Assembly: GCF_963665355.1 (NCBI RefSeq)
Contig: NZ_OY762229.1
Span: forward strand, 3,224,001-3,288,000
DNA length: 64,000 bases
Direction of reading: 5' to 3'
DNA from: an uncultured Desulfobacter sp.
Lineage (GTDB): Bacteria > Desulfobacterota > Desulfobacteria > Desulfobacterales > Desulfobacteraceae
Shown: in pieces, positions 18,344-27,191 of the stretch
How positions within the stretch are numbered: the stretch's first letter is position 1
Layout: each line of letters begins with the position of its first letter
Position numbers and translations under genes: made by a program
The notes under the pieces: generated by a model
What the model saw: only the letters and a program-made list of their open reading frames with translations
What the model was told of the DNA's origin: nothing
The model's database searches: none

Positions 18344-18594
18344 CGCAGTAACCTATGTAAAAATAATGTAAATCACCTGTGGGTTTTATCCTTTCATCCA
18401 CAGGGCGTATTATCAACTAAAAAAGTTTAAGTCCCTGATATCTTCGAGATCTTTGTGTTTTTCGTGGCAAAAAATCAAGAATATGTATTAATGCAAGATA
18501 GATGCGGTAACCCTTTTAGGGATAACAATGTAACTTGACACCGGGAAAGACTTTGAGTAGTTTGTGGACAAACGTAAAACAAGGAGGACGATTC

Positions 18595-19344
18595 ATGCAA
18601 GATTCCACTCCGTTTCAAATGCGGGACCTTACCCCTGACATGCAGAAAACTCAGCTGATCGATATGTTTACACGTATTGTCGTCCATTACGGCCTCTGGT
18701 TCAATGAGGTTCAGCACCAGATGGGTATGGAAAAGGCACTTGTTGCGTTGGATAAGGCCACACAATCTTCGATTTCCATACTTATGAAACACCTGTCCGG
18801 TACTCTGGGATTTGAACTGGACCAGGGCATGCCCAAGGCGTTGATGGCACTGGATGAGGCCGCAACCGAAAAACTGATGGCCGCTGTGGGAAAAGCCTGG
18901 CTGGCCAATGACGGGGTCTGGTTCCAGGCCGTGGAATTCGAGCACGGCATGAACGATGCCAAACGGTGCAACGATTCCTGCTGGGCACGGTTTTCTCCCT
19001 TTGAAGCCCACCGGATTAAAAATATCCTGGGGCTGGGTAAGCACCCCGGCCTTGAAGGGCTTAAAAAAGCCCTGAATTTCAGGATGTACGCATTTATTAA
19101 CAGCCAGAGCATTGTGGAAGAGACAGCAGACAGTTTTGTCTTCCAGATGAATGAATGCAGGGTGCAAAGGGCAAGGATGCGCAAGGGACTTGATGATTAT
19201 CCCTGCAAGTCCGGGGGGCTAGTTGAGTATGCCCGTTTTGCCGAAGGTATTGATGACAGGATTTCCACCGAATGCATCGGGTGCCCGCCGGATCCCCATC
19301 CGGAATCGTGGTTTTGCGCATGGCGGTTTTCCCTGGTGCAGTGA
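18595..19344 (+). CDS. Uncharacterised cytosolic protein, DUF6125-like
   Basis: A 249-residue soluble protein with a strong AAGGAGG site before the ATG. It is mostly helical, with paired segments of similar form (FTRIVVHYGLWFNEVQHQMG and KAWLANDGVWFQAVEFEHGM), suggesting an internal repeat. The C-terminal half has conserved-looking Cys in NDSCW, MNECRVQ and TECIGCPPDPHP, then SWFCAW. It resembles DUF6125, and more distantly proteins annotated as L-2-amino-thiazoline-4-carboxylate hydrolase. The Cys/His pattern could bind a metal. It precedes the carboxyltransferase operon by about 100 nt and may belong to it. The function is unknown. Confidence 0.7.
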   Translation: MQDSTPFQMRDLTPDMQKTQLIDMFTRIVVHYGLWFNEVQHQMGMEKALVALDKATQSSISILMKHLSGTLGFELDQGMPKALMALDEAATEKLMAAVGKAWLANDGVWFQAVEFEHGMNDAKRCNDSCWARFSPFEAHRIKNILGLGKHPGLEGLKKALNFRMYAFINSQSIVEETADSFVFQMNECRVQRARMRKGLDDYPCKSGGLVEYARFAEGIDDRISTECIGCPPDPHPESWFCAWRFSLVQ

Positions 19345-19440
19345 TGTATTAAGCCAAGTATTTCGGGTTCTATCAGTTATTAAAAAAGTTAAATAAAAAA
19401 ACAGTTATACAACCATATATTTAAAGAAGACATGTGAATT

Positions 19441-20994
19441 ATGGGCGTCACTTCCGATAAAATTCAGGAATTAAAGCTAAAAGAGAAAAAAATCAAGGCC
19501 ATGGGCGGTGAAAAAGCCCTGGCCAAACGCCGTGAAAAGGGCGTTCTTAACGCCAGACAGCGTCTTGGTCTGCTGTTTGACGCCGGGACGTTCAGGGAAC
19601 TGGACATGTTCGTGACCCACCGGTGTACCAATTTTGGCATGGAAACCAAGGAGATCCCCGCAGATGGTGTCGTCACAGGCCACGGCAAGGTGAATGGCCG
19701 CCTGGTCTTTGCCTATGCCCAGGATTTTACGGCCTCGGCGGGATCGCTAGGCGAAATGCAGGCCAAAAAGATCTGTAAAGTTATGGACTTGGGTATTAAG
19801 TCCGGTGCTCCTGTCATCGGCATGAACGATTCGGGGGGGGCCCGGATTCAGGAGGGCATTGACGCCTTGTCCGGGTATGGCGAAATCTTTTTTCGCAATT
19901 CCGCGGCTTCGGGTGTGATCCCGCAGATCTCTGCCATTATGGGCCCCACGGCGGGCGGGGCAGTCTATTCTCCGGCCATGACCGATTTTATCTTCATGGT
20001 GAAGGAGACCTCTTATATGTTCATCACCGGTCCCAACGTCATCAAGGCGGTCACCGGCGAGGAAGTCTCCTCGGAAGAGCTTGGCGGTGCCATGACCCAT
20101 AATGAAAAATCGGGCGTGGCTCAGTTCGCCTGTGAGTCAGATGAGGACTGCATTGAACAAATCAAGCAGCTTTTATCCTTTCTGCCGTCCAACAATATGG
20201 AAGATCCGCCTGTCAAACCCACGGATGATTCCCCGTATCGCATGGCCCCGGCCCTTGATACCATTGTTCCGGACAGATCCAACCAGGCTTATGATATCAA
20301 ACAGGTCATCGCCGCCATCGTGGACGACGGTTATTTTTTCGAACCCCACCAGTATTTTGCCAAAAATATTGTCACCTGCTTTGCCCGGCTCAACGGCCGT
20401 CCCATCGGTATCATCGCCAACCAGCCCATGGTTATGGCCGGATGCCTGGATATTGATGCCTCGGACAAGGCCACCCGGTTTATACGGTTCTGCGACGCTT
20501 TTAATATCCCCATGCTCACCATTGCCGATGTTCCGGGGTATCTGCCCGGTTCCAACCAGGAGTGGGGCGGAATCATCCGGCACGGGGCAAAACTTCTGTG
20601 GTGCTACTCCGAGGCCACGGTGCCCAAGCTTTTGCTGATCACAAGAAAGGACTACGGCGGATCATATATCGCCATGTGCTCCAAGCATCTTGGTGCGGAT
20701 ATGGCCTTTGCCTGGCCCACGGCCGAAGTTGCCGTTATGGGGGCTGAAGGCGCGGCCAACGTCATCCATGCAAGGGAAATTAAAAATGCCGAAGATCCGG
20801 CTGCCATGCGCAAACGCAAAATCGACGAGTACAATGACCAGTTTTCCAATCCCTATTGTGCCGCTGCCAGGGGGTATGTGGATGCGGTGATCGTACCCAG
20901 CGAAACCCGGCCAAGATTGATAGATGCCCTTGAGGCAGTGGCGTCCAAGCGGGAATACCGGCCGGCTAAAAAACACGGAAACATTCCCATGTAA
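19441..20994 (+). CDS. Acyl-CoA carboxyltransferase, 12S/PccB-type subunit
   Basis: A 517-residue carboxyltransferase of the crotonase superfamily that moves CO2 between biotin and an acyl-CoA, most likely propionyl-CoA/methylmalonyl-CoA. Typical motifs include ARQRLGLLFDAGTF, the oxyanion segment GARIQEGIDALSGYGEIF and the second-half VPGYLPGSNQEWGGIIRHGAK. The length matches MmdA/PccB/12S. The next genes encode a small helper and a 5S-biotin fusion rather than a biotin carboxylase. This favours a transcarboxylase (methylmalonyl-CoA plus pyruvate to propionyl-CoA plus oxaloacetate, or the reverse), as used by propionate-metabolising sulfate reducers. Confidence 0.9.
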   Translation: MGVTSDKIQELKLKEKKIKAMGGEKALAKRREKGVLNARQRLGLLFDAGTFRELDMFVTHRCTNFGMETKEIPADGVVTGHGKVNGRLVFAYAQDFTASAGSLGEMQAKKICKVMDLGIKSGAPVIGMNDSGGARIQEGIDALSGYGEIFFRNSAASGVIPQISAIMGPTAGGAVYSPAMTDFIFMVKETSYMFITGPNVIKAVTGEEVSSEELGGAMTHNEKSGVAQFACESDEDCIEQIKQLLSFLPSNNMEDPPVKPTDDSPYRMAPALDTIVPDRSNQAYDIKQVIAAIVDDGYFFEPHQYFAKNIVTCFARLNGRPIGIIANQPMVMAGCLDIDASDKATRFIRFCDAFNIPMLTIADVPGYLPGSNQEWGGIIRHGAKLLWCYSEATVPKLLLITRKDYGGSYIAMCSKHLGADMAFAWPTAEVAVMGAEGAANVIHAREIKNAEDPAAMRKRKIDEYNDQFSNPYCAAARGYVDAVIVPSETRPRLIDALEAVASKREYRPAKKHGNIPM

Positions 20995-21020
20995 CAGTGA
21001 CAGCCAAGGAACTCATCTCT

Positions 21021-21230
21021 ATGAAAAACAAAAAACTGGCTGCAGCCATGGCTGCTGTTCACATGTATATCAAAACCCAGGAGGAGGCCGCCGCTGTTGC
21101 AATGCAAAACCAGGCTGCCGATGCCGCGAACAAAAATGCCTGTGCGGGACAGATCAACCTTTGGGGACTATCCGGACGGCAGGCGATTATGAATGCCAAT
21201 GCAATGATACGGCAAAGAATGCTGAAATGA
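21021..21230 (+). CDS. Small subunit-like protein of the carboxyltransferase (OadG C-terminus-like)
   Basis: A 69-residue protein between the two carboxyltransferase genes. An Ala-rich helix (KLAAAMAAVHMYIKTQEEAA) is followed by INLWGLSGRQAIM. The latter recalls the W-x-x-x-GR-x-x-x-M tail found at the C-terminus of OadG/MmdD-type subunits that bind their catalytic partners (from memory of the family). Unlike OadG it has no membrane helix. The ATG at 21021 is preferred over a GTG at 20997 because AAGGA stands upstream at usable spacing. An assembly role is inferred. Confidence 0.65.
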   Translation: MKNKKLAAAMAAVHMYIKTQEEAAAVAMQNQAADAANKNACAGQINLWGLSGRQAIMNANAMIRQRMLK

Positions 21231-21253
21231 TAAAATTAAAAATGTAGGATATT

Positions 21254-23281
21254 ATGACCGATCACAATGAAGTTAAAAAGATTGAGATGAATTATTCCAA
21301 AGAACGGCCCAAGGCGGAAAACCCTTTGAAAATTCAGGATCTTTCCCTACGGGACGGCCATCAGTCATTGTTTGCCACCCGGGGCCGCACCGAAGATATG
21401 ATCCTTGTGGCGGAACAGATGGATGAAATCGGATTCTGGGCCGTGGAGGTCTGGGGCGGAGCCACCTTCGATACCATGCACCGGTATCTCAACGAAGATC
21501 CCTGGCAGCGGGTCCGCACCCTGAAACGCTATTTTAAGAAAACGCCTCTGTCCATGCTGCTGCGCGGTCAAAGCCTTGTGGGACAACGGAACTATGCCGA
21601 TGACCTGGCAGAGCTTTTTGTTAAAAAGGCCGTGGAAAACGGGGTGGATATTTTCAGGACCTTTGATGCCCTCAATGATTACAGAAACTTTGAAACTGTG
21701 GTGTCTGCAATCAAATCCTGCGGTGCCCATTTCCAGGGCTGTGTCTGCTATACCCTGACAGAACCCCGCCTGGGCAACGGGGTGTATAATCTGGAATACT
21801 ATGTCAAAAAGGCCAGAGATCTTGAGGCCATGGGTGCCGACTCCATCTGCATAAAAGATGTGGCCGGACTATTGTCACCCTATGACGCCTTTGAACTGAT
21901 CAAAACCCTGAAGGCCGAAGTCAAACCCCTGATTCATCTGCATTCCCATTTTACCACGGGCATGTCTCCCATGACCCATCTCAAGGCCATAGAGGCAGGC
22001 ATTGACATCATTGATACCTGCATGGCACCCTATGCATACAGAGCATCCCATGCCGCGTTGGAACCTGTTGTCATGAGCCTTTTGGGCACCAGCCGGGATA
22101 CGGGATTTGATATCGATGCCCTCACCCGGATTAATGAGACCCTGGAAAAAGAGGTGATTCCCAAGTATAAGCACCTGCTTGATGATTCCCGGGTTTCCCA
22201 GATCGATATCAAGGCTCTGCTGTACCAGGCCCCTGACTACATGCTCGCCAACCTTGAGAAGCAGCTTCGGGAGATGGATGCCCTGGACAAAATCAATGAG
22301 GTTTACAAAGAGCTTCCCAGGGTCAGAAAAGAGCTTGGCCAGATTCCGCTTGTCACGCCCACCAGCCGGATCGTGGGTACCCAGACCGTGAACAATGTGC
22401 TTTTTGACACCAAGGAAGAGCGATATAAAATAATTACGGCCCAGGTCAAAGATCTGTGCTACGGTCTGTACGGCCAAACAACAGCTCCCATTGACAGCCA
22501 GGTGCTTAAAAAGGCGCTCAAGGATTATGAAAGAGGCGAAGAACCCATTACCTGCCGTCCGGCCCAAATCCTGGCACCGGAACTTGAAAGCGCCCGGGAA
22601 GAGATCGGCAGCCTGGCTGTGGATGAGGAAGACCTTATTCTTTATGCTCTGTTCCCCGTAACCGGCAAAAAGTATCTGATGCAAAAATACGGAAAAGAGC
22701 AGGTGCCCGATGCTGTCAAACCCATTACCCTGGAAGAAGTTAAAAAACAGGATGATATGATCAAAAAGGCCAAGGCCGGAAAGCTCATTGAACCCGTTGC
22801 GGATCTGCCTGAAAAAAGCGAATTTGCCAGAACCTTTAATGTCTTTGTGGACGGTGAGTGTTTCGAAGTTGGTGTTGACGAAGTGGGCGGTTCTCCTGTG
22901 ATCTCTTACGCTGCTCTTGCCGCGGCCATGCCTGCCGCCGTTACGGCAGCTCCTGCGCCTGCCGCCACTCCGGCAGCAGCGCCGGCCCCGAAGAGTTCAT
23001 CGCCCAAGCCCGCTGCACCGGCACCCAAATCCAAGTCTGAGACCAAACCTGCGGTAGCCACAGGTTCCGGGACACCTGTATTGGCACCCATGCCCGGCGT
23101 GATCGTCAAATATGAGAAAAATGTGGGAGATACGGTGAATGCCGGTGACACCGTTGTGGTGATTGAGGCCATGAAGATGGAAAATGCCCTGCCGGCCGCC
23201 GCTGCCGGAACGATTACAGCCATCAATTATAAACCGGGAGAGTCTGTGGCCAAGGATGACGTGCTGGCAATCATAGAATAA
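21254..23281 (+). CDS. Pyruvate/oxaloacetate carboxyltransferase fused to biotin carrier (5S-1.3S type)
   Basis: A 675-residue two-part enzyme. Residues about 20-490 are the TIM-barrel carboxyltransferase (DLSLRDGHQSLFATR, EVWGGATFDTMHRYL, SICIKDVAGLLSPYDAF and metal-ligand HLHSHFTTG). An Ala/Pro-rich linker (about 550-595) joins a biotinyl domain whose AMKMEN motif places biotin on Lys near 641, 34 residues from the end. The build matches oxaloacetate decarboxylase alpha, pyruvate carboxylase B and transcarboxylase 5S plus 1.3S. With the 12S-type gene upstream, a complete transcarboxylase is the best reading. No biotin carboxylase or sodium-pump beta subunit is nearby. Confidence 0.92.
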   Translation: MTDHNEVKKIEMNYSKERPKAENPLKIQDLSLRDGHQSLFATRGRTEDMILVAEQMDEIGFWAVEVWGGATFDTMHRYLNEDPWQRVRTLKRYFKKTPLSMLLRGQSLVGQRNYADDLAELFVKKAVENGVDIFRTFDALNDYRNFETVVSAIKSCGAHFQGCVCYTLTEPRLGNGVYNLEYYVKKARDLEAMGADSICIKDVAGLLSPYDAFELIKTLKAEVKPLIHLHSHFTTGMSPMTHLKAIEAGIDIIDTCMAPYAYRASHAALEPVVMSLLGTSRDTGFDIDALTRINETLEKEVIPKYKHLLDDSRVSQIDIKALLYQAPDYMLANLEKQLREMDALDKINEVYKELPRVRKELGQIPLVTPTSRIVGTQTVNNVLFDTKEERYKIITAQVKDLCYGLYGQTTAPIDSQVLKKALKDYERGEEPITCRPAQILAPELESAREEIGSLAVDEEDLILYALFPVTGKKYLMQKYGKEQVPDAVKPITLEEVKKQDDMIKKAKAGKLIEPVADLPEKSEFARTFNVFVDGECFEVGVDEVGGSPVISYAALAAAMPAAVTAAPAPAATPAAAPAPKSSSPKPAAPAPKSKSETKPAVATGSGTPVLAPMPGVIVKYEKNVGDTVNAGDTVVVIEAMKMENALPAAAAGTITAINYKPGESVAKDDVLAIIE

Positions 23282-23316
23282 AACCAAGATAATTCAGTAA
23301 GACACACAATTACGGG

Positions 23317-23338
23317 GGGATGGTTTGACAACCATCCC
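23317..23338 (+). terminator. Hairpin after the carboxyltransferase operon
   Basis: A 9-bp perfect stem GGGATGGTT / AACCATCCC with a TGAC loop lies 36 nt after the operon's last stop. Only a weak T-rich tail follows, so terminator strength is uncertain. Confidence 0.6.
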
Positions 23339-23401
23339 TCTGTGCTTATTATGATAGAGCTGTCGGTGTATGATCCGACACCACAATATAAGGAGAAAAC
23401 A

Positions 23402-24079
23402 ATGGCATTTGAAACCAAAGAAGAACTGCTTGAAAAGTATATACAAATGGACAAGCCCCATTGTCCCCATTGCAATGAAGCCATGACTTTGTGGGAGATC
23501 CCGCCCATCAATTTTTCAGACGGTTTGGGTTGGCAGACCCCTTATCTGTTTGTCTGTTTTAATGATGACTGTCCTTCTTTCAGAAGTGGATGGCAGCATC
23601 TGATGGACTCCGTGGAAGCCCCTGCCTCCTACCGTTGCTTTTGTGAGCCTGGGGCCAGCAATTTTGAATATATGCCCGTGTTCAGTTCCATGGGTGGCAC
23701 AGGATCTGTTATGGATGATGCGGCGCTTATGGAAGAGCAGGCCAGAAAAGAGTTGATGATAAAAACTTTTTCAATTCTGACAGATTATTATATCTCCAAG
23801 GATTGGGATGAAATTTTAAAGCTCTGTCTGGACGCTACAATTCCACCCAAGGCAAGGCTGAAAGCTGTTGAGATGGTAGTGGAGCTTGGCGACGCCACTG
23901 CCGTGGAGCACCTGATCAACCACAAATTCCCCACACCGGTGTTACAGGAGGCTGTGAAAAAAGCCATCGGGCAACTCCATGAACGTCATTACACACGGGA
24001 GTGTCCCTTCTGTGCCGAAATTATAAAACAACGGGCCACAGTATGCAAACATTGCGGCAAAGATGTGCCCCAGGCCTAA
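23402..24079 (+). CDS. Double zinc-ribbon protein
   Basis: A 225-residue soluble protein with an N-terminal Cys set (CPHCNEA, CFNDDCPSF, then CFCEPG) and a C-terminal zinc ribbon CPFCAEIIKQRATVCKHC of the UPF0547 type. The middle (about 110-200) is helical with a HEAT-like unit (PPKARLKAVEMVVELGDATAVEHLINH). The start at 23402 has a strong AAGGAG site. The function is unknown; it may be a small regulatory or adaptor protein. It follows the carboxyltransferase operon after a hairpin. Confidence 0.78.
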   Translation: MAFETKEELLEKYIQMDKPHCPHCNEAMTLWEIPPINFSDGLGWQTPYLFVCFNDDCPSFRSGWQHLMDSVEAPASYRCFCEPGASNFEYMPVFSSMGGTGSVMDDAALMEEQARKELMIKTFSILTDYYISKDWDEILKLCLDATIPPKARLKAVEMVVELGDATAVEHLINHKFPTPVLQEAVKKAIGQLHERHYTRECPFCAEIIKQRATVCKHCGKDVPQA

Positions 24080-24479
24080 AAAGGTCTTGCAGCAGAACGT
24101 GATAAGCAGGGGTGCCATTGGGGATTCCCTCTTATAAAAACAGGGCATTGATTCACAGAACATTGATCCACGCAAGACGAATGCTCCATGAATTTGTGTG
24201 TTGAGCAGTAAACCTGGAGGGTTTGAGTTTTATTTACCATTTCTGAAATTCAGACCCTACTTGAAGGGATAACCATAGGAAAGTATAAAATCCTTGGCCA
24301 GCAGGTGTCCCTGAACAAGCCTAAGCCTAAAAACATGTCTTAAAGCTGGTGGCGCGTGATAATTTGTCAGCATTCACCAGTCTCCAACCTTCATATATTG
24401 TCACAAAACCAAAATTATAGTGCAGTACTTCTGATTTTTCCTTGTCAAAACAGAATTCAATTCTAAATGGAGGAAAAAG
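24080..24479. other. Intergenic stretch without a recognisable gene
   Basis: About 400 nt with no credible coding frame, repeat or RNA gene. The 3' end is AT-rich and carries TGGAGGAAAAAG at 24468-24479, a strong ribosome binding site for the following lipoprotein gene. Confidence 0.5.
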
Positions 24480-24503
24480 ATTTTTTATCGAATTCGATCT
24501 GTT

Positions 24504-24932
24504 TTGTTGTTGCTTCTGCCAGTGATGTTAGTTGCCTGTGCACTAAAACCGCCGGGAACTTTTATTAAATCTTTTGATGAGTCTGGAATTTGGAAAACCA
24601 TTGAAGTGCGTGAGAATCTTGACCGAGATGAACTGTGGCGACTTATGGTTGATACATTAACTCAAAAGTACGATCTCGAAGTCGTTCAAAAAGATTCAGG
24701 ATATATTCGTACGTCCTGGAAACATACTTACGTTAGAAATGGGGCTGTGATTCAAAACTATCGTTCTCGAATCGTTGTTAAAACAGTTGGTGAAGATTGG
24801 GGAAAAGTACAAATCAAATGTGAATCAAATTGGTTGGATAATAGACAAGGCTGGTTGTTAGGATACGATACGCGTCTGTTGGCTGATGCTTTTAGCGATA
24901 TCCAAGGCAAAATTGGTCGGGTTGTACGCTAA
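24504..24932 (+). CDS. Small AT-rich lipoprotein, start uncertain
   Basis: A predicted lipoprotein of 142 residues from a TTG at 24504, with lipobox LVAC followed by ALKPPGTF. The TTG start removes the basic n-region that a signal peptide needs. The same frame is open upstream to an ATT at 24480, giving FYRIRSVLLLLLPVMLVAC, and TGGAGG sits 7 nt before that ATT. Either ATT is the true start (rare, as in infC), or a base is missing and the ATG at 24467 belongs to the gene. The mature part is a small alpha/beta domain (ENLDRDELWRLMVDTLTQKY, KVQIKCESNWLDNRQGW) of unknown function, found with an NlpB/BamC-like flavour. Base composition is more AT-rich than its neighbours, suggesting acquisition. 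Confidence 0.7.
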   Translation: MLLLLPVMLVACALKPPGTFIKSFDESGIWKTIEVRENLDRDELWRLMVDTLTQKYDLEVVQKDSGYIRTSWKHTYVRNGAVIQNYRSRIVVKTVGEDWGKVQIKCESNWLDNRQGWLLGYDTRLLADAFSDIQGKIGRVVR

Positions 24933-24952
24933 TCAATAGAAAATAGACCAAG

Positions 24953-24986
24953 TGCGACTTGGACTGGCTATCCATCCCAAGTCGCA
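24953..24986. terminator. Hairpin between convergent genes
   Basis: TGCGACTTGG (24953-24962) pairs perfectly with CCAAGTCGCA (24977-24986) around a 14-nt loop. It lies 20 nt after the lipoprotein stop and before the convergent nuclease-domain gene. A weak TTCTTG tail follows. Confidence 0.6.
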
Positions 24987-25074
24987 GTTCTTGTAAGAAT
25001 TGCTGCTCGTTTCCGAGCTTTGAATGAACGATCCTCGGCTTGTCGGTAGTGCGGTAACAATGCCCCGGGTTGTT

Positions 25075-25587
25075 TTATTTATTGATTTTTTCCAAGTTGA
25101 AAGATCTGTAGATAATCATTTCTCCACTTCTTTTCTCCGGATCAAGGACAGTGGCTTTAATTTTTGTCAGCATCTCCTTGGCCTTTGAATATTCCGCAAT
25201 GGCGTCAAGGCCCTGGCCGATGGTTTTTCCTGTGTACACATCCTTAATAATGGCGTTTCTGGCATCCGTGGATACGGCAAAGGGAATGATATGGTCATAG
25301 ACCAGTCTGGCACCGGCCAGGATTTCTCTTTCATAGGAACCAATGGATCCTGCCACGCAGGTAATGGCCATAAAAGGCCGGTTTTCCACGTTCACAATCA
25401 GATCAATGACAGACTCATAGTCTTCACCTTTGAACTGAACGGTTAAAGGGACGTCCACAAGGATATCCGTTTTGGCATACCCTTTGGTCTCAACCAGAAA
25501 TTTTTCAAAAATCTGGCGGCTGGCTTCCGCGCCCACATTGTCTATCTCTTTGCCGGTAATATAGTCGGTGATTTGATCAAGTGTCAT
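25075..25587 (-). CDS. Orphan type I restriction HsdR N-terminal-like domain
   Basis: A 170-residue protein matching the HSDR_N_2 pattern, the PD-(D/E)xK nuclease-like N-terminus of type I restriction HsdR. Visible motifs are VDVPLTVQF, YESVIDLIVNVENRPFMAITCVAGSIGSYE, where D (in VIDLIV) and a shifted acidic/basic residue would be the nuclease core, and YDHIIPFAVSTDA. The usual E-x-K after the core strand reads TCV here, so catalysis is doubtful. There are no HsdM, HsdS or helicase domains nearby. It is the last gene in line after gpmI and may have a housekeeping rather than a defence role. Confidence 0.72.
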   Translation of the reverse strand: MTLDQITDYITGKEIDNVGAEASRQIFEKFLVETKGYAKTDILVDVPLTVQFKGEDYESVIDLIVNVENRPFMAITCVAGSIGSYEREILAGARLVYDHIIPFAVSTDARNAIIKDVYTGKTIGQGLDAIAEYSKAKEMLTKIKATVLDPEKRSGEMIIYRSFNLEKINK

Positions 25588-25640
25588 AATATTTAAGCCA
25601 TTCAGTCACGAAATTATCTGTTCTAATGTTTGTCCTGTCC

Positions 25641-27191
25641 TCACTTATCCTGTATCAGGCATTGGCCCGTCATTTGTGGAGGCTGGGCAATCCCGAGAAT
25701 TTTGAGTATGGTCGGGGCAATATCTCCAAGTTTGCCGCTTGAAAGCGTGATGGCCGGGGCTGGTTTTTCTGCAACAATAAACCTTACCGGATTTAAGGTG
25801 TGGGCTGTATGGGGGGAGCCGTCTTCGGCCACCATCTGTTCTGAATTGCCGTGGTCTGCTGTGATAAAAGCGGTGCCGCCGGTTTCCCAGATGGCTTCCA
25901 CCACCTTTTTTACACAACCGTCCACGGTTTCACATGCCTTTACAGCTGCCTCAAATATGCCGGTGTGGCCCACCATGTCCATATTGGCAAAGTTAAGCAC
26001 CACAAATTGAAACTTGCCTGATCTGATCTGCTCGCAGGCTTTGTCCGCCACCTTGTCTGCACTCATTTCAGGTTTTTTGTCATAGGTGTCCACATCCCGG
26101 GGGGAGGGAATCAGGATACGTTTTTCACCATCAAAGACCGCTTCGTCACCGCCGTTGAAAAAATAGGTGACATGGGCGTATTTTTCAGTCTCTGCAATAC
26201 GAAGCTGGGGGATTTTATTTTCGCTTAAAATTTGTCCTAAAATATTGTCCAGGTGCGCAGGGCCAAAGGCGGCGGGAAGATCAAAATTCTCGTCATACTG
26301 GGTCATGCACACATAATCGCAAAGACCGGGACAGGTGGTGCGTTCAAATTCGTCAAAGGCTTTTTCCGTGAATGCCCGGGTGATCTCTTTGGCCCGGTCG
26401 GCCCTGAAGTTGAAAAAGATGACACCATCTCCTTCGTTTATTTTTCCTTCATTGCCGGGGCAAAAACTGACCGGCTTGATGAATTCATCGGTTTCTTGCC
26501 GGTCATAGGCGGCCTGGATGGCCTGGACAGGTGTCTGGCCTGACGCATCAACACCTTTGCCCTGGGTATATAGTTCATAAGCCTTTTGTATCCGTTCCCA
26601 GCGGGTATCCCTGTCCATGGCCCAGAACCGACCGGTCATGGTGGCTATTTTGCCTGTGCCAAGCTCCTGGATTTTATTGCCAAGCTGTTTTAGAAAACCG
26701 ATGCCCGATGTGGGGGAGGTGTCCCGGCCGTCCATGATGGGGTGGATATAAAGCCTGTTAATGCCCTGGTCTTTTGCCATTTTTATTAAAGCGAACAAGT
26801 GGTTGATGTGGGAATGGACCCCGCCGTCGGAAAGCAGTCCCAGAAGATGCAGGCTTTTATCTGTCCGTTTTACCTTGTCCATGGCCGAAACAAGCGCCGG
26901 GGTGGAAAAAAAACTGCTGTCCCGGATGGACATATTGATCCGCACGAGGTCCTGGGCCACAATTCTGCCGGCTCCCATATTCATATGTCCCACTTCGGAG
27001 TTGCCCATGGTGCCGTCGGGAAGGCCTACAGCCTCGCCGCAGCATTTAAGTGTTGTGCTTGGACAGTCGTTCGTCAGGGTGTCCAGAAACGGTGTGTCGG
27101 CCGCTGCCACGGCATTGCCTTCAACCGATTCGTTGATGCCCCATCCGTCAAGAATCATCAGGATGTTGACCGGTTTTTTTTCAGAACTCAT
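25641..27191 (-). CDS. gpmI: 2,3-bisphosphoglycerate-independent phosphoglycerate mutase
   Basis: Interconverts 3- and 2-phosphoglycerate; a Mn-dependent two-domain enzyme of 516 residues. It begins NILMILDGWG, and the phosphorylated Ser lies in DGTMGNSEVGHMNMGAGR. Metal ligands occur in the C-terminal segments FVVLNFANMDMVGHTG and FITADHGNSEQM. The start at 27191 is chosen because GGAGG lies 6 nt upstream; an ATG at 27197 abuts that site and a longer frame to 27308 is inside rsfS. It overlaps the rsfS end by 11 nt. Confidence 0.96.
   Translation of the reverse strand: MSSEKKPVNILMILDGWGINESVEGNAVAAADTPFLDTLTNDCPSTTLKCCGEAVGLPDGTMGNSEVGHMNMGAGRIVAQDLVRINMSIRDSSFFSTPALVSAMDKVKRTDKSLHLLGLLSDGGVHSHINHLFALIKMAKDQGINRLYIHPIMDGRDTSPTSGIGFLKQLGNKIQELGTGKIATMTGRFWAMDRDTRWERIQKAYELYTQGKGVDASGQTPVQAIQAAYDRQETDEFIKPVSFCPGNEGKINEGDGVIFFNFRADRAKEITRAFTEKAFDEFERTTCPGLCDYVCMTQYDENFDLPAAFGPAHLDNILGQILSENKIPQLRIAETEKYAHVTYFFNGGDEAVFDGEKRILIPSPRDVDTYDKKPEMSADKVADKACEQIRSGKFQFVVLNFANMDMVGHTGIFEAAVKACETVDGCVKKVVEAIWETGGTAFITADHGNSEQMVAEDGSPHTAHTLNPVRFIVAEKPAPAITLSSGKLGDIAPTILKILGIAQPPQMTGQCLIQDK

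Noticed and set aside
18376..18404. Hairpin CCTGTGG / CCACAGG as terminator of the azlCD-regulator unit
   Set aside because: The stem is only 7 bp with a 15-nt loop and no T tract follows, so support is too weak to list as a feature.
21875..22684. Minus-strand open frame (269 codons)
   Set aside because: Antisense to the carboxyltransferase fusion and without domain-like content.
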